Shown here in pieces: positions 41,972 to 51,503 of a stretch of 59,272 bases of DNA (positions are counted from its first letter, which is position 1; every line of letters starts with the position of its first letter). Where the stretch lies: the NCBI GenBank assembly GCA_934154445.1, contig CAKPGC010000010.1, positions 1 through 59,272 on the forward strand, in the 5' to 3' direction. This stretch comes from an uncultured Clostridia bacterium. Lineage in GTDB: Bacteria; Bacillota; Clostridia; TANB77; CAG-508. The translations under genes were made by a program, and so were the position numbers. The notes under the pieces were generated by a model. The model saw only the letters and a program-made list of their open reading frames with translations. It was not told the origin of the DNA and searched no databases.

Positions 41972-43291
41972 TTATTTTTCTATTTTCTTAATTGACTCAA
42001 CAATATTATCAATATAGCTTTCTGTTTCATCTCCAGTTTTCATATTCTTAATTTTTATAACATTTGATTTAACCTCATCCTCACCAACGACTATAACATA
42101 AGGTATTTCAAGTTTATCTGCATATTTCATTTTTGCTTTTAATTTTTTATCATTTAAGAAAATTTCTGTATTAATTCCATTTTTTCTTAAATCATTTGCA
42201 ATTTTTATTGGAACATTCAAATCTTCCAACATTGGAACTATTAATATCTCTGAAACAGATTTTTTATTGGCATTTATTAAATTTAATTCATTTAATTTAT
42301 AAAACAATCTTGTTAATCCTATAGATATTCCAACCCCCGGTAATTTTTTATCAGTATAATTTTCTGCTAAATTCTCATATCTACCACCAGAACATACACT
42401 TCCAATTTCTCTATATTCATTTAAAAATGTTTCATAAACTGTTCCTGTGTAATAATCAAGTCCTCTAGCAATAGTTAAATCTACCTTAAAATTACTATCT
42501 GGAATACCAAATAATCTAACATATTTTACAACTTCTGTAAGTTCTGTAAGTCCTGTTTTGAATGCTTCATTTTCAATATTTAAATTCTGTAATTTTTGAA
42601 GTTTTTCATCAGTTGTCCCATCTAGCTCAATAAACTCAAGTATTTTGTTTATTGATTCTGTTGGTACTTTTATTTTTTCTAACTCTTCTATTACTGCTTC
42701 TTTTCCTATTTTTTCTATTTTGTCAATTATTCTAAGAATTTCCGCACTATTTTCTTTTTGATTTAAACTTTCAAATAATCCATTTAGTAGTTTTCTATTA
42801 TTTATTTTTATTGTAAATTTATCAAAACCAAGTTCTTTAAATATATTGTAAATAACACTTGGTAATTCTGCATCATTTCTTACACTTAGTTCTCCATCGC
42901 CAATTATATCTATATCACATTGATAAAATTCACGATATCTACCTTTTTGCATTTTTTCTCCACGATATACTTTTCCTATTTGGTATCTTCTAAATGGAAA
43001 GCTCAAATTTCCATAGTTTTTGGCTACATATTTTGCAAGAGGAACTGTTAGATCAAATCTCATTGAAATATCTGTATCACCTCTATCAAATCTATAAATT
43101 TGTTTTTCTGTTTCTCCACCAGCTTTTGCAAGTAATACTTCTGATAACTCTAATATTGGTGTATCTAATGGTAAAAATCCAAATTTTTGGTATGTCTTTT
43201 CTATTTTTTCTTTTATTTGTTCAAATAGTATTTGTTCATTTGGCATTAACTCCATAAATCCTGCTAATGTTCTTGGTTCTGTTTTTTTCAT
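41972..43291 (-). CDS. hisS: Histidyl-tRNA synthetase
   Basis: The class II synthetase of 439 residues charges tRNA-His. Motif 1 lies around PLDTPILELSE, motif 2 is FRRYQIGKVYRGEK...REFYQCDIDIIG, and the HisRS-specific LTIARGLDYYTGTVYE and GSVCSGGRYE segments and motif 3 (LPGVGISIGLTRL) follow. The C-terminal anticodon-binding domain begins at about EILIVPM. Five codons upstream also read ATG, but GGAG falls eight bases before the ATG used (MKKTEPRTL). Length is slightly above the usual 420. Confidence 0.96.
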   Translation of the reverse strand: MKKTEPRTLAGFMELMPNEQILFEQIKEKIEKTYQKFGFLPLDTPILELSEVLLAKAGGETEKQIYRFDRGDTDISMRFDLTVPLAKYVAKNYGNLSFPFRRYQIGKVYRGEKMQKGRYREFYQCDIDIIGDGELSVRNDAELPSVIYNIFKELGFDKFTIKINNRKLLNGLFESLNQKENSAEILRIIDKIEKIGKEAVIEELEKIKVPTESINKILEFIELDGTTDEKLQKLQNLNIENEAFKTGLTELTEVVKYVRLFGIPDSNFKVDLTIARGLDYYTGTVYETFLNEYREIGSVCSGGRYENLAENYTDKKLPGVGISIGLTRLFYKLNELNLINANKKSVSEILIVPMLEDLNVPIKIANDLRKNGINTEIFLNDKKLKAKMKYADKLEIPYVIVVGEDEVKSNVIKIKNMKTGDETESYIDNIVESIKKIEK

Positions 43292-43365
43292 ATTTTTCAT
43301 CTCCATTTATTCTATTTAATATAATAGGGAATAGATGTCTATTCCCTATATTTATTGCAAATTTC

Positions 43366-43638
43366 TTAGTCTAATCTAATCTGTCCATCTCCATTTAGTA
43401 ATTTAAAGTTTACATATACGTGTCCTAAATATTCATGTATTCCATCAATACTTTTACACCAATACACTTGTGTTTTGCTCATTAAGATTATCAGATTACT
43501 ATCTTCTAGATAAACCATCTCTCCAATAGTTTTTCCCTGTATATCCCGTACTGTTATTATATCCTTTTCATGTTCCACATAATAACCTTTCTTTTTAAGC
43601 TGTGCTAACTCTTCTTTGCTAAAATCAATGTTAAACAT
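43366..43638 (-). CDS. Small protein of unknown function
   Basis: Ninety residues beginning MFNIDFSKEELAQLKKKGYY, then TVRDIQGKTIGEMVYLEDSN and a C-terminal GHVYVNFKLLNGDGQIRLD. It is predicted to be a small beta-rich cytoplasmic protein; no domain is recognised. AAAGGAGG lies at ideal distance from the ATG and composition matches its neighbours, so I accept it as a gene. It sits 74 bases upstream of hisS on the same strand, with no clear functional link. Confidence 0.6.
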   Translation of the reverse strand: MFNIDFSKEELAQLKKKGYYVEHEKDIITVRDIQGKTIGEMVYLEDSNLIILMSKTQVYWCKSIDGIHEYLGHVYVNFKLLNGDGQIRLD

Positions 43639-43739
43639 AAAGTGTCCTCCTTTAAATCTTTGCAATATTAGTATAAATTGTTACTACATAAATCATTATA
43701 TCATTTTTATTTGAGTTTTTCAATTTTTTTATATAATTT

Positions 43740-44393
43740 TTACCACATTTTCGGTTTTAACTCAAGATATATTGGCTTTTCATCTTTTAACATTGTTGCT
43801 TTTCCATGCCCTGGATAAATAAAAGTGTCATCTGGCAATACCAATATTTTATTTATAATAGAGTCCATTATATTTTGTAAGCTTGATGTTGGTAAGTCAG
43901 TTCTTCCCCATGTTCCTGCAAAAATTGTATCACCTGAAAATAAACATTTTTCTTTTTCACAATAAAGTGAAGTACTTCCTGCTGTATGTCCAGGTGTATG
44001 AATTACTCTAAATTCCAAATTGCCTAAATGTATTAAATCATTATCATCAATTCTAGAATCCGCCTCAAGTTCTATTTCTGGTAATCCTATGTATTCAGAT
44101 AAATTTATATTAACATCATTTAATCCTTTTGCATCTATTCTATGAATTAGAATCTTTCCTCCACAACGATTCTTTAGTTCTGTTACTCCTCCAATGTGGT
44201 CTCCATGACAATGTGTTAAATAAATATATTTTAAATTTCCCTTAAATATATTCTTTATTAAGTCTTCTATTTTATCAACATCACCTGCCGGATCTATTAC
44301 CATTATTTCTTTGCTTTCTTCATCAAATATTACATAGCAATTGGTTTTATCTCCTATCCATGTTTGTATCTTTAGTTCTTTTAATATCATCAT
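43740..44393 (-). CDS. Glyoxalase-II-like metallo-beta-lactamase hydrolase
   Basis: The 217-residue cytoplasmic hydrolase shows THCHGDHIGG (HxHxDH, metal site), HTPGHTAGS, FSGDTIF and YPGHG, the full binuclear metal set of the glyoxalase II/YcbL group. Likely substrates are thioesters such as S-lactoylglutathione analogues; in organisms without glutathione the real substrate is unclear. Two consecutive ATGs start the frame; the second has the better spacing to AAGGAG. It follows relA by 41 bases, an arrangement common in Clostridia. Confidence 0.88.
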   Translation of the reverse strand: MMILKELKIQTWIGDKTNCYVIFDEESKEIMVIDPAGDVDKIEDLIKNIFKGNLKYIYLTHCHGDHIGGVTELKNRCGGKILIHRIDAKGLNDVNINLSEYIGLPEIELEADSRIDDNDLIHLGNLEFRVIHTPGHTAGSTSLYCEKEKCLFSGDTIFAGTWGRTDLPTSSLQNIMDSIINKILVLPDDTFIYPGHGKATMLKDEKPIYLELKPKMW

Positions 44394-44434
44394 ATTCTCC
44401 TTTTATTTCTCAAATATTCTCAATCTTAGGAATA

Positions 44435-46627
44435 TTATCTTCTTACTTCATATACACTATCAACTTTTTTGATAGTTCTTATTACTTTATTTAATTCCTC
44501 AATGTTTTCCACTTCAATATTAAGATCGATTATTGCAATTCTTTCCTTTGTAGTTTTTGTGTTGACTCCCATCAGTTTAGCTTTAGTATCTTTTACCTGA
44601 TTTAATATGTCTACTAATAATCCATTTCTATCATTTGCTAAAACTTCTATGTTTACATTATAATTTTCTTTTGCTTCTTCATACCATTTGACATCTATTA
44701 TTCTATTTTCTTCTGTTAATAGATCTTTTACATTTATACAATCTTTTCTATGTACTGATACTCCTCTTCCTTTTGTAATATATCCTATTATTTCATCTCC
44801 AGGAAGTGGATTACAACATTTTGACAATTTTACTAAGCAATTGTCTATTCCTTTTACTACAATTCCAGAGCTTGATGGTTTTTGCTTTCTTTCTTTTTGT
44901 TTATTTAATTGTTCTAATTTTTCTTCAACATTTTCTTCCTCATGCTCTTTTCTGTATTCTTGTAATATTCTTGCTATTATTTTTACTGCCGAATTTGCTC
45001 CAAATCCAACCGCTGCATACATTTCTTCCATATTTTTGTACTTATATCTATCTAACATTGGTTCAATATATTCTGTTTTTAATAAATCTGTACGAGCAAT
45101 TCCTATTCTTTTTATCTCTTTTTCTATTAATTCTTTTCCTTTTTCTATATTTTCTGCTCTTTCTTCTTTTTTGAACCAACCATTAATTTTATTTTTTGCT
45201 TTTGTACTCTTTACAAATTTAAGCCAGTCTCTGCTTGGACCTTTTGAATTATCAGATGTTATTACTTCTACAATATCTCCACTCTTTAATGTTGTAATTA
45301 TTGGCATCATTTTACTATTAATTTTACATCCTGTCATTTTATTTCCAATTTCTTCATGAATACTATATGCAAAATCAATTGGCGTAGCTCCTCTTGGTAA
45401 AACCTTTATAGCGCCCTTTGGAGTAAACACATACACTTCATCTTCAAAAAGTTCAGTTTTTAAAGTTTCCAAAAATTCTTGCGGATCTTGCATATCTTTT
45501 TGCCATTCTAATGATTCTCTAAGCCATGCTAATTTATCTTCTTCAACTTTAACTGCTTGTTTTCTTCCAAAATAACTGGCTTCCTTGTATGCCCAATGTG
45601 CTGCTATTCCATATTCAGCTATTCTATGCATGTCCCATGTACGTATTTGAACTTCAAATGGAGTTCCTTTGTCTCCTAGTAGTGTTGTATGAATTGATTG
45701 GTACATATTTGGTTTTGGAACAGCTATATAATCCTTAAATCTCCCCGGCATAGGACTATACATTTCATGTACAACTCCAAGAGCAGAATAACAATCTTTT
45801 ACGGAATTTACCAATATACGTAATGCAAATAAATCATATATTTGATCTAAAGTTTTATTGTCCCTTTGCATTTTTTTATAAATACTATATAAATGTTTTG
45901 CTCTTCCTGTCACTTCAGCATCTATATGTTGTTTTTTTAGTTGAACTCGTATATCACCCATTATTTTTTCTATAAATTTTAGTCTTTCTTCTCTTTTTTT
46001 GTTTATTCCTTCAACTAATTCATGATACTCTTCAGGATACAGATATTTAAATGATAAGTCCTCTAACTCCCATTTCATAGAATATAAACCCAAACGATTT
46101 GCAAGTGGTGCATATATCTCCATTGTTTCTTTTGCATTTGCAATTTGTCTATCTCTTTTTAAAAACTTTAATGTTCTCATATTATGAAGTCTATCAGCAA
46201 GTTTTATTATTATCACTCTAATATCTTTTCCCATTGCTAAAAACATTTTTCTGTAATCTTCCACCTGTTGTTCTTCAACAGTTGAAAACTGCATTGTCCC
46301 AAGTTTTGTAACCCCTGCAACCATATCTGCAATTTCTTCACCAAAATCTCTTCTCAAATCCTTGTCTGTTGCATCAGTATCTTCAACAACGTCATGTAAA
46401 AGTGCTGCGCATATTGTTGCTTCATCCAAACCAACACCTGCCAATATATATGCAACATTTAAAGGGTGTATTATGTATGGTTCACCTGAACGTCTCTTTT
46501 GATCACCATGATGTTCTACTGCATAATTATATGCCTTCATTATCTGCTTACTATCCACCCTTTTAGTTGTTTCTTTCTTTTTGGCTATTACATCTTGTAT
46601 TGTTATTTCATTATTATTTTCTTGCAT
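44435..46627 (-). CDS. relA: RelA/SpoT-family (p)ppGpp synthetase/hydrolase
   Basis: The bifunctional stringent-response enzyme has 730 residues. The N-terminal HD hydrolase has RRSGEPYIIHPLNVAYIL and LLHDVVEDTD (His78-Asp79 pair), so hydrolase activity is likely. The synthetase domain has LYSIYKKMQRDN, ALRILV and PNMYQSIHTT. A TGS domain (VYVFTPKGAIKVLPRGATPI) and a C-terminal ACT domain (NVNIEVLANDRNGLLVDIL) sense the ribosome. Length is standard for Rel. AGGTG precedes the ATG. It follows recJ by 52 bases on the same strand, as in many Clostridia. Confidence 0.97.
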   Translation of the reverse strand: MQENNNEITIQDVIAKKKETTKRVDSKQIMKAYNYAVEHHGDQKRRSGEPYIIHPLNVAYILAGVGLDEATICAALLHDVVEDTDATDKDLRRDFGEEIADMVAGVTKLGTMQFSTVEEQQVEDYRKMFLAMGKDIRVIIIKLADRLHNMRTLKFLKRDRQIANAKETMEIYAPLANRLGLYSMKWELEDLSFKYLYPEEYHELVEGINKKREERLKFIEKIMGDIRVQLKKQHIDAEVTGRAKHLYSIYKKMQRDNKTLDQIYDLFALRILVNSVKDCYSALGVVHEMYSPMPGRFKDYIAVPKPNMYQSIHTTLLGDKGTPFEVQIRTWDMHRIAEYGIAAHWAYKEASYFGRKQAVKVEEDKLAWLRESLEWQKDMQDPQEFLETLKTELFEDEVYVFTPKGAIKVLPRGATPIDFAYSIHEEIGNKMTGCKINSKMMPIITTLKSGDIVEVITSDNSKGPSRDWLKFVKSTKAKNKINGWFKKEERAENIEKGKELIEKEIKRIGIARTDLLKTEYIEPMLDRYKYKNMEEMYAAVGFGANSAVKIIARILQEYRKEHEEENVEEKLEQLNKQKERKQKPSSSGIVVKGIDNCLVKLSKCCNPLPGDEIIGYITKGRGVSVHRKDCINVKDLLTEENRIIDVKWYEEAKENYNVNIEVLANDRNGLLVDILNQVKDTKAKLMGVNTKTTKERIAIIDLNIEVENIEELNKVIRTIKKVDSVYEVRR

Positions 46628-46679
46628 TTTGTTTCACCTCATCATTTCTGTCAAAAAGTGGTGTTCCTTTTGACAACCT

Positions 46680-48365
46680 TTATATTGATTTACTTACATC
46701 TTTTAAATTTATCTGTAAATTATCAACGCCATTAAAACTATTAATCTCCAAAGTTCCAACTACATCAATTTTTTCACCAATTTTATATTCATTTGCTAAA
46801 TATCCTAAATTAAACCCAATAGCATTTATAATTGTATTTCCATCTTTTAAAGTCATCTTAATATGTTTTCCTTCTGATAATGATCTTATTGAATCTATTT
46901 TTAAATTTTTAAGTACAAATATAGGAGTTTTATTTCCTTCTCCAAATGGTTCTAATTGTTTTAAACTCTCAACAATTTCTTTATTAATTTCATTCAAATT
47001 AATTTTAGCATCTATATTTATTATTGGTATTATTTCGTCTATCTTGGCATCTTTAGCAATCTTTTCGAATTCATTCTTAAAGTCTTCAAATTTATCTCTT
47101 TTTATTGTAATTCCTATTGCCATACTATGACCACCAAATTTTTCTATTGTGTCTTGACATTTCATTAATGCATCATGTAAATCAAAACCTGGTATACTCC
47201 TTCCAGATCCTTTTGCTATATCATCTTCATAACACAATAAAATGCTCGGTTTAAAATATAGGTCTGTAATTTTAGAAGATACTATTCCAATTACACCATG
47301 ATGCCAATTTTCACCGGCGATTATTATTGTGTTTTTTTCGTTTAATTTATCTCTTTCTATTTGTTTTATAGCATCTTCATAAATTGCCTTTTCTTTTTCT
47401 TGCCTTAATGTATTGTAATAGTTCAATTTTTTAGTTAATTCATTTACTTCATATATATCTTTTGATAAAAATAATTTTAGAGCCTCATCTGCATGTCCCA
47501 TTCTTCCACAAGCATTTATTCTTGGTGCGACTCCAAATGAAATTGCTGTTGAATCTATATTTTTATATCCTGATGAAATTAATAAAGATTTTAATCCCAT
47601 GTTCTTTGTTTGTTGAACCAACATCAACCCTAGCTTTGCTATAACTCTATTTTCACCTACTAATGGTACTATGTCTGATATCGTTCCAACACAGACAATA
47701 TCCAAATATTTTAAATATTCTTTTTCTTCTAATCCAAGTTTTATTCCCAATGCTTGAATTAATTTAAATACTACTCCAACCCCTGCTAAATCTCTACAAG
47801 GATATTGATTATCTTTTCTCTTTGCATCCACAACAGCAATGGCATCAGGAAGTTTATCTCCTACTTCATGATGATCTGTTACTATGGTTTCTAATCCTAA
47901 TGAATTTGCATATTCAATTTCATCTATTCCGGAAATACCACAATCTACTGTTATCATTAAATCGTATTTATTTTTTACTATTTCGTCTATTGCTGGTTTA
48001 TTAAGTCCATATCCTTCTTGTAGTCTATTGGGAATATAGCTATCAACACTTATTCCTCTATTTTCTAAAAAACTTTTTAATACTGTTATACTTGTAATTC
48101 CATCTACATCGTAATCGCCATAAATTATTATCTTTTCTTGATTATTTATAGCATTTATTATTCTGTCTACCGCTTTTTCCATGTCTGGCATCAAAAATGG
48201 GTCATGAAAATTTTTTCTTGTTGGTCTTAAAAACATTTCTATATCTTCTTCTTTAATTTTTCTATTTATCAATATAGCTGATAACATTTTATTCAAATTA
48301 AATTTTTGTGATATTCTATTTATTTCTAATTCATCTATTTCATACACTTGCCATTTTTTATTCAT
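46680..48365 (-). CDS. recJ: Single-stranded-DNA-specific exonuclease RecJ
   Basis: The 5'-3' ssDNA exonuclease of recombination and mismatch repair, 561 residues. DHH-family motifs: IYGDYDVDGITS, MITVDCGIS, IVTDHHEVG and, in DHHA1, GKGSGRSIPGFDLHDAL with FGGHSMAIGIT. A C-terminal OB-like domain follows. A longer frame upstream is rejected, since AAGGAG is six bases before the ATG at 48363-48365. Length is at the lower end for RecJ and lacks the C-terminal extension of the Bacillus protein. Confidence 0.94.
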   Translation of the reverse strand: MNKKWQVYEIDELEINRISQKFNLNKMLSAILINRKIKEEDIEMFLRPTRKNFHDPFLMPDMEKAVDRIINAINNQEKIIIYGDYDVDGITSITVLKSFLENRGISVDSYIPNRLQEGYGLNKPAIDEIVKNKYDLMITVDCGISGIDEIEYANSLGLETIVTDHHEVGDKLPDAIAVVDAKRKDNQYPCRDLAGVGVVFKLIQALGIKLGLEEKEYLKYLDIVCVGTISDIVPLVGENRVIAKLGLMLVQQTKNMGLKSLLISSGYKNIDSTAISFGVAPRINACGRMGHADEALKLFLSKDIYEVNELTKKLNYYNTLRQEKEKAIYEDAIKQIERDKLNEKNTIIIAGENWHHGVIGIVSSKITDLYFKPSILLCYEDDIAKGSGRSIPGFDLHDALMKCQDTIEKFGGHSMAIGITIKRDKFEDFKNEFEKIAKDAKIDEIIPIINIDAKINLNEINKEIVESLKQLEPFGEGNKTPIFVLKNLKIDSIRSLSEGKHIKMTLKDGNTIINAIGFNLGYLANEYKIGEKIDVVGTLEINSFNGVDNLQINLKDVSKSI

Positions 48366-48445
48366 ACATTTCTCCTTTTTTACTTTTGGTATATTGTATA
48401 ACATTTTTTGCTATTTTAAAAGTATTTTTTATAAATTAAAACAAA

Positions 48446-48485
48446 AAAAGAAGGATTCAAGACTACCTCTTAAAATCCCTCTTTT
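48446..48485 (-). terminator. Intrinsic terminator of the sortase gene
   Basis: AAAAGAAGGATT pairs with AATCCCTCTTTT (one mismatch) directly after the sortase stop. A T run (TTTTTTTGTTTT) follows on the minus strand. Confidence 0.75.
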
Positions 48486-48488
48486 ATT

Positions 48489-49172
48489 TTAAATTTGCTT
48501 TGCAAAAATAATTGTTCTTTGATCATTACTTGCATCTGTACAAGTTGATAATGTTAACTCTGCTAAACCATTTGTATCTCTACTATAAAATGATGTATCT
48601 GTTGAAGATGTTTCAAATTTATTATAAACTTCATAAGTTATAGATTTTCCTCTAAAATCTGTTACATAAATTTTAGCACCATTAGATAATTTTTTTAGAT
48701 TTGAAAAAAATGTTCCATTTCTATAATTATGACCTATTATTACTGTATTTCCAGGTAAGTTTAAGTTATCACCACTTGGATATAAAACAACTAATGCTTT
48801 TTCCAATGCTGGTCCTGTTACTTCTTCAACAATTGGATATTCTAAGTTTATTGCAGGTATTCTCATAGTTCCTGCTACTGTAAATCCACCATAAGTTTTT
48901 TTAGGGGATGTTCCATTTGTTCCAGATGTTGTATTACTTATAGGTGTCTCAACAGTATTATCTAATGTAACATTTTCTGTCTCGTTCCCTATAACATTTT
49001 GTTCTCCTGTACTAATATTTCCTTGATAATCTTCCACAAAATCAGAAGCTTGTTTTGTTGTATTAATCTTTTTTATATAATCAAATGCTAGAAATCCTAA
49101 TAGTAAGACTATTGCTACTATTACTATAACTAATACCACTGTTAATAATTTACTATATTTACTCTCAAACAT
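48489..49172 (-). CDS. Sortase, probably class D-like
   Basis: The 227-residue transpeptidase attaches surface proteins or, in some classes, spore and sporangium proteins. It has an N-terminal transmembrane helix (about 9-30), a Thr/Asn-rich stalk (35-95) and a sortase barrel with RIPAINLEYPIVE, the catalytic His in IIGHNYRNG (148), Cys in LTLSTCTD (211) and Arg in NDQRTI (219). The TLSTC motif and short length suit class D. No substrate with a sorting signal or pilin gene lies in the window. ACGGAGG precedes the ATG. Confidence 0.88.
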   Translation of the reverse strand: MFESKYSKLLTVVLVIVIVAIVLLLGFLAFDYIKKINTTKQASDFVEDYQGNISTGEQNVIGNETENVTLDNTVETPISNTTSGTNGTSPKKTYGGFTVAGTMRIPAINLEYPIVEEVTGPALEKALVVLYPSGDNLNLPGNTVIIGHNYRNGTFFSNLKKLSNGAKIYVTDFRGKSITYEVYNKFETSSTDTSFYSRDTNGLAELTLSTCTDASNDQRTIIFAKQI

Positions 49173-49250
49173 ATCTTTTACCTCCGTACATATTTACTAT
49201 ACTTTTATTATAGCATATTTGATTACATTTTACAATTTTTTAAACAAAAT

Positions 49251-49595
49251 TTATACTATTTTATCTCCAAATTTTGCTCCAGCCAATACATGAAAGTGTA
49301 AATGCATTACTTCTTGACCAGCATCCTTTCCACAATTTACTATTACTCTATATCCATTTTCTTTAAATCCTTGTTTTTCTGCTATATTATTTATAACGCC
49401 ATAAATTTTTCCAATTATTGCTTCATCTTCTTTTTCTATGTGTGCTAAAGATGTTATATGTTTTTTTGGGATAACTAATATGTGAATAGGAGCTGCTGGA
49501 TTTATATCATTAAATGCTAATATTTCTTCGTCTTCATATACCTTATTTGAAGGTATTTCACCTTTTATTATTTTACAAAATAAACAATCATCCAT
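49251..49595 (-). CDS. HIT-family nucleotide hydrolase (HinT-like)
   Basis: The 114-residue protein starts CLFCKIIKGEIPSNKVYED, has DINPAAPIHILVIPKKHI and ends with the histidine triad MHLHFHVLAG. HinT proteins hydrolyse AMP-lysine-like phosphoramidates and aminoacyl-adenylates released by tRNA synthetases. It is 14 bases from alaS on the same strand, so the coupling to an aminoacyl-tRNA synthetase is suggestive. Length is normal. AGGAGG precedes the ATG. Confidence 0.95.
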   Translation of the reverse strand: MDDCLFCKIIKGEIPSNKVYEDEEILAFNDINPAAPIHILVIPKKHITSLAHIEKEDEAIIGKIYGVINNIAEKQGFKENGYRVIVNCGKDAGQEVMHLHFHVLAGAKFGDKIV

Positions 49596-49609
49596 TTTTA
49601 ATCCTCCTT

Positions 49610-51367
49610 TTATTTTTCTAAAACAGCCTTTATTCTTCTAATACCTGCTGAACATGCTTCCTCTTTTTTTATTTTAAACGTTCCAAGTTCGCTTGTGTTT
49701 TTAACATGAGGTCCACCACATAACTCTTTTGAAACATTTCCTATTGTATATACTGTAACAGTATCTGGATATTTCTCAATAAACATGCATTCAGCTCCTG
49801 ACTTAACAGCATCTTCTTTTTTCATTTCTTCCACTGTTACTGGTAATGCATCTTTTATCCATTGATTTACTAAATCTTCTGTTTTTTGTTTTTCTTCATC
49901 CGTCATTTTGTGATCACAGTTAAAATCGAATCTCATTCTCTCTGTTGTTATATTTGAACCTTTTTGGTGTGTATCAGGTCCTAATACAACTTTAAGTGCT
50001 GCATTTAAAAGATGTGTTGCTGTATGATATGCAATCGTTATATCATTTTGTTCTGCTAATCCACCTTTAAATTTTTGCTCAGATCCTGCTCTTGATTTTT
50101 CTTGATGTACTTTAAATAATTCATCAAATTTTTTCATATCTACTGCAATTTCATTTTCTTGGGCTAATTCTTTTGTTACTTCTGGTGGAAATCCATAAGT
50201 ATCGTATAATTTAAATACAACTTGTCCATCTATTATATCTTTTCCTTGTTGTTTTGCTTTATTTAATTCTTTCTGAAATTCTTTTTCTCCGTGTTCTAGA
50301 GTTTTTACAAATTTATTTTTTTCTTCTATTATTACTGATTTTATAATTTCGCCATTAGCTTCTAATTCAGGATACATTTCTTTTAAGTTTTCAACATTTA
50401 TATCTATCAATGTTGATATTTCATCCAAATTTATTTGCAATTTATTTATGTGTCTAACCATTCTACGTATTAATCTTCTTAAAACATATCCTCTGTCCAC
50501 ATTGCTTGGTCTGCCACCATCAGCTATTATCATCATACTTGAGCGCAAATGTTCTGCTACTATTCTTCTGCTTTCTATTATATCTTCTTTTTGTAATTCA
50601 ACTAATTTGTCCATTACTGGTTTGAATAGCTCTGTATCAAAAGGAGTTTCTTTACCTTGTAATAAGAAAGTTATTCTTTCTAATCCCATTCCTGTATCAA
50701 CATTTTTTTGTGATAACTTTGTATAGTTTCCATCTTTATCTTTAAAGTATTCCATAAAAACATTATTCCAAATTTCAACATACTTACCACAATCACATGA
50801 AGGCTGACAATCTGGTCCACATGCTGGTTTTCCTGTATCATAAAACATCTCTGTGTCTGGTCCGCATGGTCCTTCTTCACCTGCTATCCACCAATTATCA
50901 TCTTTACCATAAAAATAAATATGCCCATCTAATATTCCTGCTTTTTTCCAACATTCTGCTGCTACATCGTCTCTTGGGCAATCTTTATCACCTGCAAATA
51001 CTGTTACTGATAATTTTTCCACTGGTATTTGTAATTCTTTTGTCAAAAAATCAAAGCTCATTTGAATAGATTCTTTTTTAAAATAGTCTCCTAATGACCA
51101 GTTTCCTAACATTTCAAAATATGTTAGATGTCTATTATCTCCAACCTCATCTATATCATTTGTTCTTACACATTTTTGATAATCTGTTAATCTTGTTCCT
51201 AGCGGATGTTTTTCACCTAATAAATATGGCACTAATGGTTGCATTCCTGCTGTATTAAATAATACTGATGGATCATTTTCTGGTATTAATGGTGCTGATG
51301 GAATTACACTATGTCCATGTTCTTTAAAAAAATTTAGGTATTTATTTCTTATTTCTATTGCTTTCAT
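49610..51367 (-). CDS. alaS: Alanyl-tRNA synthetase, compact form
   Basis: The 585-residue protein charges tRNA-Ala. The class II catalytic core is complete (FFKEHGHSVIPSAPLIPEND, NTAGMQPLVPYLLG, HLTYFEMLGNWSLGDYF, GMGLERITFLLQG), followed by the tRNA-recognition helices. The editing domain has its zinc motifs HTATH and CGGPH. Missing compared with about 870-residue bacterial enzymes are the beta-barrel subdomain before the editing core (only a short FKGGLAEQNDITIAY link remains) and the entire C-Ala domain. The stop is 14 bases from hinT, so no hidden remainder exists. The frame is clean, so this is a genuine short form. Confidence 0.95.
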   Translation of the reverse strand: MKAIEIRNKYLNFFKEHGHSVIPSAPLIPENDPSVLFNTAGMQPLVPYLLGEKHPLGTRLTDYQKCVRTNDIDEVGDNRHLTYFEMLGNWSLGDYFKKESIQMSFDFLTKELQIPVEKLSVTVFAGDKDCPRDDVAAECWKKAGILDGHIYFYGKDDNWWIAGEEGPCGPDTEMFYDTGKPACGPDCQPSCDCGKYVEIWNNVFMEYFKDKDGNYTKLSQKNVDTGMGLERITFLLQGKETPFDTELFKPVMDKLVELQKEDIIESRRIVAEHLRSSMMIIADGGRPSNVDRGYVLRRLIRRMVRHINKLQINLDEISTLIDINVENLKEMYPELEANGEIIKSVIIEEKNKFVKTLEHGEKEFQKELNKAKQQGKDIIDGQVVFKLYDTYGFPPEVTKELAQENEIAVDMKKFDELFKVHQEKSRAGSEQKFKGGLAEQNDITIAYHTATHLLNAALKVVLGPDTHQKGSNITTERMRFDFNCDHKMTDEEKQKTEDLVNQWIKDALPVTVEEMKKEDAVKSGAECMFIEKYPDTVTVYTIGNVSKELCGGPHVKNTSELGTFKIKKEEACSAGIRRIKAVLEK

Positions 51368-51468
51368 TTTTCACTTCTCCCCATTTTTTTATTATCATTT
51401 TAAATTTTATCTGTTAAATCTTATGTTTAAAATTATACTTCATTTTTAAGGAAAAATCAAGAATTAAC

Positions 51469-51497
51469 TTGTCTTTTTATATTTTTTTTAGTATAAT
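51469..51497 (+). promoter_or_regulatory. Promoter predicted to give a leaderless mRNA
   Basis: TTGTCT (51469-51474), a 17-base spacer and TATAAT (51492-51497) lie immediately before the ATG at 51504. Transcription would start at or within two bases of the start codon. No Shine-Dalgarno is present in the T-rich stretch between. Confidence 0.55.
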
Positions 51498-51503
51498 TTT
51501 TTT

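Noticed and set aside
44688..45359. 223-codon plus-strand frame
   Set aside because: Lies wholly antisense to relA, whose domains are unmistakable; no ribosome binding site and low-complexity Ser/Phe/Ile composition.
46567..47130. 187-codon plus-strand frame
   Set aside because: Antisense to recJ and the start of relA; no start signals.
49173..49610. Missing C-terminal half of alaS hidden by a frameshift
   Set aside because: The next gene, hinT, begins 14 bases after the alaS stop and fills the space; no AlaRS-like sequence is found downstream.
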